A stretch of DNA of 64,000 bases from Bacillota bacterium (GTDB lineage: Bacteria > Bacillota > UBA994), in contig JAGXTJ010000023.1 in NCBI GenBank assembly GCA_018333655.1, positions 124,001-188,000 of the forward strand. The letters run 5' to 3'. The position numbers and the translations under genes are program-made. Shown here piece by piece: positions 17,688-27,349 of this stretch; position 1 is the stretch's first letter, and the number at the start of each line of letters is the position of its first letter. The notes beneath the pieces were generated by a model. That model was not told where the DNA came from. It worked only from the letters and a program-made list of their open reading frames with translations, and did not search any database.

Positions 17688-18839
17688 ATGAGAAAATTAA
17701 TCATTCTAGGGTCTACAGGCTCGATTGGTCGGTCTACACTGGAAGTAGTAGCAAAACACAGCGATCGCCTGCAAGTAGTGGGCCTCTGTGCTGGTAAAAA
17801 TGGCGACTTACTGCTAGAGCAAGTGGCTTATTTTCGCCCCTTAGCTGTGGCCGTAGAGGACCTTAGTTACGTAGAGCTGCTTCGCCGCACTTTTCCCTAC
17901 GTCAAAGTATACGGCGGTATAGATGCGGCTACAGAGTTGGTTCGTGAAACAGACTGCGATGTCGTCATGGCCGCTATTTCTGGGATGGCCGGGCTAAGGC
18001 CAGTTATTGCCGCCGCTAAACTGGGCAGGGCCATTGCCCTAGCGAACAAAGAGAGTTTGGTTGTCGGCGGCAAACTGCTCATGGATGTTACCAAGGCACA
18101 GGGGTCAATGTTGCTGCCGGTAGACAGCGAGCATTCGGCCTTGTGGCAAGCTTTAGCGGCTTGGCCGCGGGAGGCCGTGCGAAAGCTTATTTTGACAGCT
18201 TCGGGGGGGCCTTTCTTTGGTAAGTCAAGGGATGATTTGCGTGAAGTTAAAGTGGCGCAAGCCCTCGATCATCCTACCTGGAAGATGGGTGGAAAAATAA
18301 GCATCGACTCGGCGACCTTGATGAACAAGGGTCTCGAGGTCATCGAGGCACACCACCTCTTTGGTTTTGCCTACGAGGATATTCAAGTCTTGGTGCACCC
18401 CGAAAGCATAGTTCATTCACTGGTGGAATTTGTCGACGGTGCCCAGCTAGCACAGTGTAGCAACCCAGATATGCGTATTCCCATACAGTATGCTCTCTCT
18501 TACCCAGAGCGCTGGCCGGCAGACTATGTCGTCAATAACTATGCGGGCAGGCAACTTAGTTTTTATGACCCTGATCTAGGCACTTTTCGCTGTCTGCCAC
18601 TGGCCCTTCGGGCCGGTAAACTGGGTGGGGCCTATCCTGTCGTGCTGAATGCAGCCAACGAAGTGGCGGTGGAGGCTTTTTTGCGCGGCAGGCTGTCATT
18701 CCTAGGTATCGCCGAACTGCTCGAGGCGGTACTAGGCGAGCAAGTTCCGGATGCTCCGCGGGCTCTGTCTGATCTTTTTCTCATTGATGAGTGGGCTCGC
18801 CGGCGGGCAGCCGAGATTATCAAGCTAAGGACGGTGTAG
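17688..18839 (+). CDS. dxr: 1-deoxy-D-xylulose 5-phosphate reductoisomerase
   Basis: Second enzyme of the MEP isoprenoid pathway, NADPH-dependent. LIILGSTGSIGRSTLEVV is the nucleotide-binding motif; ALANKESLVVGG, LPVDSEHSALWQAL and TLMNKGLEVIEAHHLF are the catalytic/metal segments. 383 aa. ATG 17688 is one base after the cdsA stop. The pathway partner IspG follows two genes downstream. Confidence 0.96.
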   Translation: MRKLIILGSTGSIGRSTLEVVAKHSDRLQVVGLCAGKNGDLLLEQVAYFRPLAVAVEDLSYVELLRRTFPYVKVYGGIDAATELVRETDCDVVMAAISGMAGLRPVIAAAKLGRAIALANKESLVVGGKLLMDVTKAQGSMLLPVDSEHSALWQALAAWPREAVRKLILTASGGPFFGKSRDDLREVKVAQALDHPTWKMGGKISIDSATLMNKGLEVIEAHHLFGFAYEDIQVLVHPESIVHSLVEFVDGAQLAQCSNPDMRIPIQYALSYPERWPADYVVNNYAGRQLSFYDPDLGTFRCLPLALRAGKLGGAYPVVLNAANEVAVEAFLRGRLSFLGIAELLEAVLGEQVPDAPRALSDLFLIDEWARRRAAEIIKLRTV

Positions 18840-18842
18840 GGA

Positions 18843-19868
18843 TTGGTTATTTTAATGGCCATTGCCATTATTGGCGTTTTGGTGTTTTTTCATGAGTTAG
18901 GGCATTTCTTGACGGCCAAAGCCTCAGGCATGATGGTGCATGAATTTGCGCTAGGTATGGGGCCCGTCTTGCTCGCGCATACACGAGGAGAGACCAAGTA
19001 CTCTTTGCGCATGTTGCCCATTGGCGGTTTTCTCCGAGTAGCAGGTGAGGAAAATGAGCCTGGTAAGCTGGCTATACCCTTCGACCGGCGTTATGATACC
19101 AAGCCAGTCTGGCAGCGCATGGTCTTTGTTGCTGGGGGTTCGCTGATGAACTTCGTACTAGCCTCCTTGATTTTTGCCATAATTTTTATGGCTGTAGGTG
19201 TCCCTACCACGGAGCCGCTGATCGGATCGGTTACCCCAGACTGGCCTGCCGCACAGGCGGGGCTCCAAATTGGAGACCGCGTAGTGAACATTGAGGGGCG
19301 AGATATTGCCACATGGACCGAGTTGCAGCGAGCCATTGGGGAAACCACGGCACCGACAATTACGGTCGAGATTTTGCGCGATGAGACACGACTTACCCTG
19401 TCGATGACTCCGCGGGTGGATGAGGCCACCGGGCGTCGCTTGGTAGGTGTAGCCCCGGCCAATGTTAGGCACGGTTTCTTTACGGCTTTGTTCCTCGGAA
19501 CTCGCGAGGTAGTTTGGTTTACCGCGGAGATTCTTTCCGTCATAGGACGCATGGTCACAGGCCGCATGCCAGCCGAGGGTGCCGGGCCTATCGGCATGGT
19601 AGTCATGGTGGGTGAAGTAGCGCGCACAGGACTGGCCAACTTGCTTTCTTTCGCAGCAATCATCAGCATACAGCTCGGCATGTTTAATCTGCTGCCCATA
19701 CCCGCCTTGGACGGCAGCAAGCTAGTCTTTCTGGCTCTAGAGGGCGTGCGTGGTAAGCCTATAGCTCCCGAGAGAGAAAACATGATTCATTTTCTGGGCT
19801 TTGTCATGCTCATGGTGCTTATTGTGCTGGTGACCTACCAGGATTTGCAGCGACTTAATATCTTTTAG
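18843..19868 (+). CDS. rseP: Site-2 membrane metalloprotease RseP/RasP
   Basis: Intramembrane zinc protease that cleaves anti-sigma factors and signal peptides. HELGH motif (about residue 17) in the first membrane helix, a PDZ domain (about 115-200), and the third ligand in NLLPIPALDGSKL in a late membrane helix. 341 aa. TTG 18843 is used by default; ATG 18855 is also possible. Position after cdsA-dxr is conserved across Bacillota. Confidence 0.94.
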   Translation: MVILMAIAIIGVLVFFHELGHFLTAKASGMMVHEFALGMGPVLLAHTRGETKYSLRMLPIGGFLRVAGEENEPGKLAIPFDRRYDTKPVWQRMVFVAGGSLMNFVLASLIFAIIFMAVGVPTTEPLIGSVTPDWPAAQAGLQIGDRVVNIEGRDIATWTELQRAIGETTAPTITVEILRDETRLTLSMTPRVDEATGRRLVGVAPANVRHGFFTALFLGTREVVWFTAEILSVIGRMVTGRMPAEGAGPIGMVVMVGEVARTGLANLLSFAAIISIQLGMFNLLPIPALDGSKLVFLALEGVRGKPIAPERENMIHFLGFVMLMVLIVLVTYQDLQRLNIF

Positions 19869-19876
19869 GAGTGGAT

Positions 19877-20947
19877 ATGGTGCGGCGGAAGACGATCCCT
19901 GTACAGCTGGGTCGCTTGACGATAGGTGGTGATGCGCCTATTGTCATACAGTCCATGACTAATACTGCCACCGAGGATGTGCCGAGCACTTTGCGGCAAA
20001 TTGTGGCCCTCAGTCAAGCGGGATGTGCGATGGTGCGCATCGCAGTTCCCCATGAAAAAGCGTTAGTTGCCGTAGAAGAGTTGGTGCGGGCGTCACCAGT
20101 CCCCTTAGAGGCAGATATCCACTTCGATCATCACCTAGCTGTGGGGTCTCTGGAACGCGGTGTCGCTAAAGTTCGCATCAACCCAGGCAATATCGGGGGG
20201 CACGACAAAGTTCGCGAGGTCATGGAAACGGCTGCGCGCTACGGTGCGGCGGTGCGCATCGGAGTTAATTCCGGTTCTTTGCCCAAGCACATTCTGGCGA
20301 AGCATGGCTCTCCCTCTGCGCAAGCTCTCTTCGAGGCCGCCTTGGAGTATCAAGAGCAAGTAACTGGGTGGGGTTTTTCTAATCTTGTTTTCTCTTTAAA
20401 ATCCTCCGACGTAGTGCGAACGGTGCAGGCTAACGAGCTTTTTGCCGCGGAGTCTCCCTTTCCTCTCCATATCGGTGTTACCGAGGCCGGTACCTTGCTT
20501 AAAGGTGCAGTGCGCTCGTCGGTTGCTCTGGCCCTGCTGCTCAGTAAGGGCATCGGTGATACTTTACGAGTGTCGCTGACCGCCGACCCTGTAGAAGAAG
20601 TCGTGGTGGCGAAGGAGATTCTCATGAGTCTCGGGCTGTACCCTAAAGGCTTGCATGTCGTCAGTTGCCCAACCTGCGCTCGCACGTCGGGGGATTTGAT
20701 TGCCTTGACAGAGAGTGTAGAACGTGAACTCACAGAGCTCTCCTCTGTGCCGCTACGCGTGGCGGTAATGGGCTGCGCGGTCAATGGGCCTGGTGAGGCC
20801 AAAGAAGCGGATCTCGGCATTGCTTTATCTCACGGTAAGGCTGTATTGTTTCGGCAGGGGCAAGCGATCGAAACGATACCACTTGAAGCTGCTGCTGCTC
20901 GACTTATAGCCGAAGTGCGCCGCATGGCGTCTACTTTACCAAGATAG
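19877..20947 (+). CDS. ispG: 4-hydroxy-3-methylbut-2-en-1-yl diphosphate synthase (IspG/GcpE)
   Basis: 4Fe-4S enzyme of the MEP pathway that converts MEcPP to HMBPP. TIM-barrel N-terminal part (PIVIQSMTNTATEDV, VRINPGNIG) and C-terminal cluster domain with cysteines in SCPTCARTSGD and MGCAVNGPGEA. 356 aa from ATG 19877, 6 bases after TTAGGAG; the GTG at 19871 touches the SD. In this position Bacillus has proS and polC. Needs reduced ferredoxin or flavodoxin, in keeping with an anaerobe. Confidence 0.95.
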   Translation: MVRRKTIPVQLGRLTIGGDAPIVIQSMTNTATEDVPSTLRQIVALSQAGCAMVRIAVPHEKALVAVEELVRASPVPLEADIHFDHHLAVGSLERGVAKVRINPGNIGGHDKVREVMETAARYGAAVRIGVNSGSLPKHILAKHGSPSAQALFEAALEYQEQVTGWGFSNLVFSLKSSDVVRTVQANELFAAESPFPLHIGVTEAGTLLKGAVRSSVALALLLSKGIGDTLRVSLTADPVEEVVVAKEILMSLGLYPKGLHVVSCPTCARTSGDLIALTESVERELTELSSVPLRVAVMGCAVNGPGEAKEADLGIALSHGKAVLFRQGQAIETIPLEAAAARLIAEVRRMASTLPR

Positions 20948-20959
20948 GGGTGCCAAGCG

Positions 20960-21610
20960 ATGCGTTGTGTGGTCATAATACCCGCATATAATGAAGAGAA
21001 GACAATTGCCGAGGTAGTGGTGGCCGCGGCTGCCTGCCCGCTGGTGGCCGAGGTAGTGGTCGTTAGCGATGGCTCTAGGGATAACACCGCGGTGATTGCT
21101 GCGACTGCCGGCGCTACAGTTGTTGATCTGACCACAAATCGAGGCAAAGGCGGTGCCATGCAGGCGGGGGTAACGGAAGTGCCGGGGGATGTGTATCTAT
21201 TCCTTGATGGCGATCTACTTGGTCTGACACCGCTTCATGTGGCCGCCCTTCTGCAGCCCATAGTAGAAGGGGAGTACGAGGCCACGCTTGGGATTTTTGG
21301 CAACGGGAGACTGGCCACGGACTTAGCCCAGAAGATTGCCCCCTTTTTATCAGGCCAGCGTGCTATTACAGCGCGCCTTCTCGCTCAAATACCTGACTTC
21401 TCTGCTACGGGATGGGGAGTCGAGGTGCTGCTAACACAACACTTGCAGACTGCCAAAATCCCCGTGGCCCATGTCCCTCTGGTTGATGTGACCCATGTGA
21501 TGAAAGAAGAAAAGCGCGGCTTGATGTCGGGGGCACTCTCTCGCCTGCGTATGTACTGGCATATTCTCAAGGCATTAGGTAGAGCAAGGAGGCCTAATTG
21601 TGATAGATAA
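20960..21610 (+). CDS. Family 2 glycosyltransferase
   Basis: Cytosolic GT-A fold transferase. N-terminal VVIIPAYNEEKTI (nucleotide-sugar binding), VVVSDGSRDNT, and the metal-binding DxD in FLDGDLLGL (about residue 90). 216 aa, without predicted membrane helices, similar in layout to glucosyl-3-phosphoglycerate or dolichyl-phosphate-sugar synthase-like enzymes. Donor and acceptor cannot be told from sequence. Overlaps the next gene by 11 bases and follows ispG by 12, so it belongs to the same operon. Confidence 0.8.
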   Translation: MRCVVIIPAYNEEKTIAEVVVAAAACPLVAEVVVVSDGSRDNTAVIAATAGATVVDLTTNRGKGGAMQAGVTEVPGDVYLFLDGDLLGLTPLHVAALLQPIVEGEYEATLGIFGNGRLATDLAQKIAPFLSGQRAITARLLAQIPDFSATGWGVEVLLTQHLQTAKIPVAHVPLVDVTHVMKEEKRGLMSGALSRLRMYWHILKALGRARRPNCDR

Positions 21611-22262
21611 TGTCGAGCTAATTGCTCGCCTTGGTGTATCGTGCATATTGGGCGGCTTGATTGGGCTTGAGCGTGAGGGGCTTAACCGCCCCGCTGGTTT
21701 TCGCACGCATGTCTTGGTGGCTCTAGGCTCTACTTTGATTATGTTGATTTCTATTTATGGGTTTCGCAATGTGTCAGGGCCCCATGACCCCGCACGTCTG
21801 GCGGCCCAAGTGGTAAGCGGCATTGGGTTTCTCGGTGCTGGCACCATCATGAAGGAAGGCCTTAGTATCAAGGGCCTGACCACGGCCGCGTCCCTGTGGG
21901 TGGTGGCAGCCATTGGGCTGGCCTCGGGTGCCGGCTTTTACGTGGGTGCGGTAGCGACAACCATCTTTGTCTATGTTACTTTGGTGTTTTTTACACGTCT
22001 CGAGAGATACTACTTACATCGCGATCACTATGTGCGCTTAACTGTGGTGATGCTAGATACAGCAGGGCAGCTCGGAAAAATCGGCACCGTCCTAGGTAGG
22101 CGTGAGATAAGCATGCGCAATATCTGTACTAGTCATGTGGGTGTGGAAGGGGAACAAGTTATTGTTCAGTTAGAAATTAAACTGCCTCATGGGGTGACCC
22201 TGCTGCATGTGCTGTCCGATCTTAAAGAGGTGGCGGGGGTAGTGCGTGTCACCGAGTCTTGA
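21600..22262 (+). CDS. MgtC/SapB family membrane protein
   Basis: Integral membrane protein of the MgtC family, linked in other bacteria to magnesium limitation and control of ATP synthase or cell-surface polymers; exact role here is unknown. About four or five membrane helices in the first 130 residues with the family motif GGLIGLEREGLNRPAGFRTH and GAGTIMKEGLSIKGLTTAAS, then a cytoplasmic ACT-like C-terminal domain (about 140-220). 220 aa. GTG 21600, SD AAGGAGG at 21586, overlapping the glycosyltransferase end. Confidence 0.88.
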   Translation: MIDNVELIARLGVSCILGGLIGLEREGLNRPAGFRTHVLVALGSTLIMLISIYGFRNVSGPHDPARLAAQVVSGIGFLGAGTIMKEGLSIKGLTTAASLWVVAAIGLASGAGFYVGAVATTIFVYVTLVFFTRLERYYLHRDHYVRLTVVMLDTAGQLGKIGTVLGRREISMRNICTSHVGVEGEQVIVQLEIKLPHGVTLLHVLSDLKEVAGVVRVTES

Positions 22263-22276
22263 GCAGATGGCAATGC

Positions 22277-22306
22277 TTGCATAGCGTTCTTCCTTTGTGA
22301 TATGAT
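22277..22306 (+). promoter_or_regulatory. Promoter for the rimP-nusA-infB operon
   Basis: TTGCAT (22277-22282), 18-base spacer, TATGAT (22301-22306). It lies just after the MgtC-like gene and before the hairpin leader of rimP. Confidence 0.6.
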
Positions 22307-22315
22307 GTTTGCGGC

Positions 22316-22340
22316 AAAGAGTGGGGTTTTCCCACTCTTT
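22316..22340 (+). promoter_or_regulatory. Leader hairpin before rimP
   Basis: AAAGAGTGGG (22316-22325) pairs perfectly with CCCACTCTTT (22331-22340) around GTTTT, a 10-bp stem. It starts about 10 bases after the -10 box, so it is at the very 5' end of the transcript. No T run follows beyond the stem, so it is more likely a stabiliser or an attenuation element than a full terminator. Confidence 0.5.
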
Positions 22341-22376
22341 CGTTCATAAATAGTTAACTCAGCGAGGTGTTTTTTC

Positions 22377-22841
22377 TTGCAGCAAGCAGCTCTGCCTCTC
22401 TATGAATTATTCTTGCCCGTGGTGGATTCTCTAGGGCTCTCGTTAGTCGATGTGGAATGGCTCCCCGCTAGGGGTGGGGCGAGACTCGCGGTGCTTATTG
22501 CTCGTAGGCATGGTTCAGTTAGCACTGCGGATTGCGAGGAAGTAGCTCGCGCCCTTCTGCTCGCCCTGGAGGCCTCGCCTTTACTTGCGCCGAATTGTGC
22601 TCTCGAAGTATCCTCTCCGGGCTTAGACCGGGTGCTTAAGCGACCACATGAATTTGAGGTGTTTGCAGGTCGCCTTATTGATATCAGTCTCTCTGTGCCA
22701 TTCTGTGGAAAAGCAGAATTTCAGGGCACTCTACAGGGCAGGGAGGGCGACAATGTGCTGCTAGAACTGCCGTCCGGCGAGTCACTGGCCTTGCCCGAGC
22801 AGCATATTAGAAAAGCCAAGTTAGTTTTTAAAATGAAATGA
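22377..22841 (+). CDS. rimP: Ribosome maturation factor RimP
   Basis: Needed for assembly of the 30S subunit. N-terminal domain with GLSLVDVEWLP and ALEVSSPGLDRVLKRPHEFE, followed by an Sm-like C-terminal domain (about 90-154). 154 aa. TTG start at 22377, SD GCGAGGTG at 22362. First gene of the rimP-nusA-ylxR-ylxQ-infB operon. Confidence 0.93.
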   Translation: MQQAALPLYELFLPVVDSLGLSLVDVEWLPARGGARLAVLIARRHGSVSTADCEEVARALLLALEASPLLAPNCALEVSSPGLDRVLKRPHEFEVFAGRLIDISLSVPFCGKAEFQGTLQGREGDNVLLELPSGESLALPEQHIRKAKLVFKMK

Positions 22842-22854
22842 GGGAAACAAGGCA

Positions 22855-23892
22855 ATGAATTCGGAATTCATCGATGCCATCAATCACCTATCTAAAGAGA
22901 AAAATCTAGACAAGGGAGTTCTTTTTGAAGCCATCGAGACCGCCCTAGTATCTGCCTACAAGAAGAACTTTGGTGGCAGTGGGAATGTGAGGGTCCAGGT
23001 GGACCGCGAAACGGGAGAAATACATGTCTATGCTCTTAAGCGTGTGGTGACCCAAGTGGTAGATGCTCACGCTGATATAGGTATTGACGAGGCTAAATCT
23101 ACTAACCCTAATTACGAATTAGGCGATGTCTTTGAAGAAAAGGTTACACCGCGAAACTTTGGGCGAGTTGCCGCGCAGACAGCTAAACAAATCGTGGTGC
23201 AGCGCATTCGTGAGGCCGAGCGCGGACTTATCTATGAAGAGTTTACTAATCGCGAGAGTGATATCGTTTCGGGCATAGTGCAAAGGGCCGATGCCCGGAA
23301 TGTAATTATTGACCTAGGCAAAGTGGAGGCAGTGATGCCCACTTCGGAGAGGGTTCCCGGAGAAGTATACCGCATGGGTCAACGGCTTAAAACATATGTG
23401 CTTGAAGTCCGTAAAACTACCAAGGGACCCCAAGTGACCGTTTCGCGCAGCCATCCTGGGCTGCTCAAACGCTTGCTCGAGTTAGAAGTAGAAGAAATCC
23501 ATGACGGCATAGTGGAGCTTAAGTCGGTGACTAGAGAAGCGGGTAGCCGCAGTAAAGTGGCGGTGAGCTCGCGCGACCTAAATGTAGACCCGGTGGGTGC
23601 CTGTGTAGGGCAAAAAGGCATGCGTATCCAAATCATTGTCAACGAGCTTGGCAATGAAAAGATTGACGTTATTGAGTACAAGAGTGACCCTGCGCAGTAT
23701 GTGGCTAATGCTTTGAGTCCAGCCAAGGTCATTCGCGTGGATATTGATGAACTGGCCAAAGTGGCAAGGGTTGTCGTTCCAGACTATCAACTGTCACTGG
23801 CCATTGGTAAAGAAGGCCAAAACGCTAGGTTGGCCGCCAAGTTGACAGGTTGGAAGATTGATATCAAGAGCGAGAGCCAGGCCGAAGCTTAA
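22855..23892 (+). CDS. nusA: Transcription termination/antitermination protein NusA
   Basis: RNA polymerase-binding factor controlling pausing and termination. N-terminal polymerase-binding domain (about 1-125), S1 domain (about 130-200), then two KH domains (GACVGQKGMRIQIIVNELGN and SLAIGKEGQNARLAAKLTGW). 345 aa, the short Gram-positive form without extra C-terminal acidic repeats. ATG 22855, SD GAGGG near 22842. Confidence 0.95.
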   Translation: MNSEFIDAINHLSKEKNLDKGVLFEAIETALVSAYKKNFGGSGNVRVQVDRETGEIHVYALKRVVTQVVDAHADIGIDEAKSTNPNYELGDVFEEKVTPRNFGRVAAQTAKQIVVQRIREAERGLIYEEFTNRESDIVSGIVQRADARNVIIDLGKVEAVMPTSERVPGEVYRMGQRLKTYVLEVRKTTKGPQVTVSRSHPGLLKRLLELEVEEIHDGIVELKSVTREAGSRSKVAVSSRDLNVDPVGACVGQKGMRIQIIVNELGNEKIDVIEYKSDPAQYVANALSPAKVIRVDIDELAKVARVVVPDYQLSLAIGKEGQNARLAAKLTGWKIDIKSESQAEA

Positions 23893-23903
23893 GGGGTGGG
23901 CTA

Positions 23904-24170
23904 ATGAAAAAGAAGCATGTTCCAGAACGCACCTGTGTGGGATGTCGCTCTGTCAAGCCTAAACGTGAACTTATCAGGATTGTACGCGACCCTGAAGGAC
24001 ATGTTGATGTGGACTTTACCGGGAAGAAGTCTGGGCGGGGTGTGTACATTTGCCCCAATGTCCCCTGCCTTGAGGCTGCACTAAAGGGCGGCAGAATAAG
24101 CGCGGGCCTAGAGACAGACCTACCTCCGGAAGTGGTCTCTCGTTTAAGAGAGAAATTGCACCATGTCTGA
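23904..24170 (+). CDS. rnpM: YlxR family RNA-binding protein (RnpM)
   Basis: Small DUF448 protein; in Bacillus the YlxR protein has been linked to RNase P and renamed RnpM. PERTCVGCRSVKPKRELIRI and KSGRGVYICPN are the family signatures. 88 aa. Conserved between nusA and ylxQ; its stop overlaps the ylxQ start. Confidence 0.9.
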   Translation: MKKKHVPERTCVGCRSVKPKRELIRIVRDPEGHVDVDFTGKKSGRGVYICPNVPCLEAALKGGRISAGLETDLPPEVVSRLREKLHHV

Positions 24171-24507
24171 TAAATTTCTGCAATTTTTAGGTTTGGCGCA
24201 GCGGGCTGGGGCGGTCGTAAGCGGGACCATGGCCTGTACTGAAGCCCTTAAAAAGGGAAAAGTCAGCTTACTGGTAGTTGCCGAGGACACCGAGCCCAAG
24301 TCAGCCGCCCTCTATCGCCAGATGGCGGAGAGTAAATCTATTCCTTATCTTACCATTTTTTCGCAGGCCGCACTGGGTCATGCCATCGGCAAGAGCAGGA
24401 GAGCCCTAGTAGTCATAAATGATGCCAATTTCGCCCGTCGCTTACAGGAGTTAAGCCTGAACATTGGAGGTGGACCGACATGTCCAAAATTAGAATCTTT
24501 GAGTTAG
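24163..24507 (+). CDS. YlxQ, L7Ae-family ribosomal protein-like
   Basis: L7Ae/L30e-fold RNA-binding protein predicted to bind kink-turn RNA. LGLAQRAGAVVSGTMACTEAL and LLVVAEDTEPKSAALYRQ are typical. 114 aa. It overlaps ylxR by 8 bases and runs 28 bases into infB, a longer overlap than the usual 4-8 bases in this operon, so its last 9 codons are shared with the start of infB in another frame. Confidence 0.86.
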   Translation: MSDKFLQFLGLAQRAGAVVSGTMACTEALKKGKVSLLVVAEDTEPKSAALYRQMAESKSIPYLTIFSQAALGHAIGKSRRALVVINDANFARRLQELSLNIGGGPTCPKLESLS

Positions 24508-26690
24508 CCGAGGAATTGCAGGTACCTGCTGAGACTCTCGTGGAGGCTCTGCGTGATTTAAAACTCAATATCACAAACCCCATGAGCATGGTCGACACAC
24601 AAGTCGCGTCAGTCATTCGCGAAGTGATTATCAAGCAAAAAAAGAGGCGTCCCGTAGATACAGCGCCTGCGGTCAACGCTGCTCCGGCAGTGGTTGTACC
24701 AGAAACGTCTTCACCACTAGAGGCTGTACCTATGCCGCCGACGGATGTGCGGCCTGCACCTGCACCCGGAAACAAGAAACCTGCCGATAATAAGCCTGGC
24801 ACGCGGCAGCAGGCCGACAGGCCTAGGGATAAACGGCGTGCCGAACCCGCAGCCAATATTGTTAATCGCAAGCTGGCCTCCCATGGGCGCCCGCAGCGGT
24901 CTGGCGGCAGCTCAGCGCCCTCGGGTGCTAACTTGACGCCAACTGCGCTAGTGTCTATAGAGAGTGCCGTCACGGTGGGTGAGTTCGCCAAACTCACTGG
25001 GCGTTCCGTGGGTGATATCATTACTAAGTTAATGCACTTGGGTGTGATGGCCACCATTAATCAGCAGCTAGATTTTGATACTCTTGGCGTGTTGGCGGCT
25101 GAACTCAATATTAAACTCGAAATAAAACTGCCCCCGACCGTAGATGCTGCTACTGCCATTGATGATGATCCAGCCGAGAGTCTGAAGCACCGCTACCCAG
25201 TGGTCACCGTCATGGGTCATGTGGACCATGGCAAGACTTCGCTACTTGATTGCATACGTCGCACTAATGTTACTGCTTCGGAAGCGGGGGGCATAACGCA
25301 GCATATTGGGGCTTACCAGGTTGATGTTGGTGAGGAGAAAATTGTCTTCTTAGACACCCCAGGCCACGAAGCTTTTACCCAAATGCGGGCGCGTGGAGCA
25401 AAAGTTACAGATATAGCTATTTTGGTTGTGGCTGCGGATGACGGTGTCATGCCGCAAACAATTGAAGCCTTAAATCACGCCAAAGCAGCTAATGTGCCCA
25501 TCATTGTAGCGGTTAATAAGATGGATAAGCATAATGCCGACCCCGACCGCATCAAGCAGCAGCTGACTGAGTATGGCCTCGTGACCGAAGAGTGGGGTGG
25601 AGACACAATTTTTGTCGGCGTCTCCGCGTTGCAACGCCGGGGCATCGATGATTTGCTGGCCTCGGTGCTAACCGTGGCTGAAGTTTTAGAGCTTAAGGCT
25701 AACCCCGATCGCCCAGCAAAAGGGATAGTCATTGAAGCCCATGTTGACAAGGGCAAAGGGCCCATCGCCACGCTGCTGATTCAAAAAGGCACCCTCAATG
25801 TGGGCGATATTGTCGTGGCAGGTGGTGCTTATGGCCGCGTTCGAGCCATGGTCAGCGATAAGGGGAAGCGTCTTAAGAAGGCGCCACCTTCGACTCCGCT
25901 CGAACTACATGGTCTTTCTATGGCCCCGCAGGCAGGCGATGAGTTTGTTGTAGTAAAAGACGACAAATTGGCGCGCTCCATGGCGGAAAAAGCGGCAGAA
26001 CTCCGCAAGTTAGAGCTGCAAAGACCAGTACGAAATGTCACTCTGGATGATTTCTTCAAGCAGGTACAAGCTGGGCAAACTAAGTCCCTTAACTTGATCA
26101 TCAAGGGTGACGTGCAAGGTTCGGTAGAGGCCCTCAAGCCCGCGGTGGAGAAGCTCTGCAACCAAGAGGTGGATGTCAAAGTCATTCATACTGGGGTGGG
26201 TCCTGTAAATGAGAGCGACATCATGCTCGCTAAGGCTTCTAGTGCCATTATTATTGGTTTCAATGTGCGGGCTGAAGTTAATGCGCGCAAAGCGGCGGAG
26301 CAAGAGCAAGTGGACCTTAGATTTTATCGCATCATCTACGAGGTAATCGACGATATTAATGCAGCCCTTAAGGGCATGCTAGCCCCTGTTTTCAAGGAGG
26401 TAGTCCTTGGCCAAGCTGAAGTGCGCGTTGTATTCCGTGTCACAGGTTCAGGCGTCATTGCCGGCTGCATGGTTACCGAGGGCAAGATAACCCGCCAAGC
26501 AAACGCGAGACTCCTGCGGGGCGGCGTCATTATTCACGAGGGCAGGATTGGTTCGCTTAAACGCTTCAAGGATGATGCGAAGGAAGTCGCCACGGGTTAT
26601 GAATGCGGCATTGGCCTTGATAACTATGACGATCTTAAGGAAAGCGATGTCATTGAGGCCTTTGTCAAGGAACTAGTTTTACCGTCATGA
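24480..26690 (+). CDS. infB: Translation initiation factor IF-2
   Basis: GTPase that places initiator tRNA on the 30S subunit. N-terminal IF2_N helix domain ([20 protein letters not shown]), an Ala/Pro-rich linker (about 60-155), a second IF2_N module, then the GTPase with G1 GHVDHGKT, G3 DTPGHEAF, G4 NKMD, followed by domains II-IV. 736 aa. ATG 24480 follows GGAGGTGG; ATGA overlap with the next gene. Confidence 0.96.
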   Translation: MSKIRIFELAEELQVPAETLVEALRDLKLNITNPMSMVDTQVASVIREVIIKQKKRRPVDTAPAVNAAPAVVVPETSSPLEAVPMPPTDVRPAPAPGNKKPADNKPGTRQQADRPRDKRRAEPAANIVNRKLASHGRPQRSGGSSAPSGANLTPTALVSIESAVTVGEFAKLTGRSVGDIITKLMHLGVMATINQQLDFDTLGVLAAELNIKLEIKLPPTVDAATAIDDDPAESLKHRYPVVTVMGHVDHGKTSLLDCIRRTNVTASEAGGITQHIGAYQVDVGEEKIVFLDTPGHEAFTQMRARGAKVTDIAILVVAADDGVMPQTIEALNHAKAANVPIIVAVNKMDKHNADPDRIKQQLTEYGLVTEEWGGDTIFVGVSALQRRGIDDLLASVLTVAEVLELKANPDRPAKGIVIEAHVDKGKGPIATLLIQKGTLNVGDIVVAGGAYGRVRAMVSDKGKRLKKAPPSTPLELHGLSMAPQAGDEFVVVKDDKLARSMAEKAAELRKLELQRPVRNVTLDDFFKQVQAGQTKSLNLIIKGDVQGSVEALKPAVEKLCNQEVDVKVIHTGVGPVNESDIMLAKASSAIIIGFNVRAEVNARKAAEQEQVDLRFYRIIYEVIDDINAALKGMLAPVFKEVVLGQAEVRVVFRVTGSGVIAGCMVTEGKITRQANARLLRGGVIIHEGRIGSLKRFKDDAKEVATGYECGIGLDNYDDLKESDVIEAFVKELVLPS

Positions 26691-26977
26691 AACATCGCCT
26701 AGGACTGCTCTCTTTAGAACTTCACTTTCCTTTGGCGCATTCCCTCAAAGACAAGCGAGCCATTGTGAAATCGCTGATCGCGAAAATTCGCGGCAGGTTC
26801 AATGTCTCGGTTGCCGAGGTGGGCCACCAAGAAGTCTGGCAGAGAGCACGCATAGTCATAGCAGTTGTATCAGGTAATGCTCTGGAGGTTGAGAAGACCT
26901 TTGCCGCAATAACAAATTTTGTGGAGAGTGCTTTAGCCGAAGGGACGATACTAGATGCGACCGAAGAACTATTCTAA
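26687..26977 (+). CDS. YlxP, DUF503 family protein
   Basis: Small conserved protein found between infB and rbfA in Bacillota. LELHFPLAHSLKDKRAIVKS and FNVSVAEVGHQEVWQRARI are family signatures. 96 aa. Function not established; position in an RNA/ribosome-assembly operon hints at a translation-linked role. Starts in the infB stop. Confidence 0.88.
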   Translation: MKHRLGLLSLELHFPLAHSLKDKRAIVKSLIAKIRGRFNVSVAEVGHQEVWQRARIVIAVVSGNALEVEKTFAAITNFVESALAEGTILDATEELF

Positions 26978-27001
26978 GGTTTAGACAAGGGGGAACGTGT
27001 A

Positions 27002-27349
27002 ATGTCCCAATTTCGCACTGAACGCATCAAGGGGCAAGTGAAAGAAGAGCTAAGCGCTATTTTGCGCTTGCTTAAGGACCCTCGCCTCGGCTTTGCCACC
27101 GTAACTAGTGTTGAGCTGTCTGGTGACCATAGGCATGTCAAGGCTTTTGTTTCCGTCCTGGGGAGCGAGGATGAAAAAAGGGCCACTCTAGAGGCCCTAG
27201 AGAGCGCCACTGGCTTCGTGCGCACCGAGATTGGCAAGCGTATCAAGATGCGTCACACTCCAGAGATAATCTTTCGCCTTGATGAGTCGATCGAACACGG
27301 CGCACACATTAACAAGCTGTTGAAGGATATTGAGCGTGAAAACAAGTAA
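27002..27349 (+). CDS. rbfA: 30S ribosome-binding factor RbfA
   Basis: Cold-shock assembly factor that binds 16S rRNA helix 1. KH-like fold with RIKGQVKEELSAILR, DPRLGFATVTSVELSGDH and KRIKMRHTPEIIFRLDESIE. 115 aa. SD GGGGGAACG before ATG 27002. Overlaps the next gene by 14 bases. Confidence 0.94.
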   Translation: MSQFRTERIKGQVKEELSAILRLLKDPRLGFATVTSVELSGDHRHVKAFVSVLGSEDEKRATLEALESATGFVRTEIGKRIKMRHTPEIIFRLDESIEHGAHINKLLKDIERENK

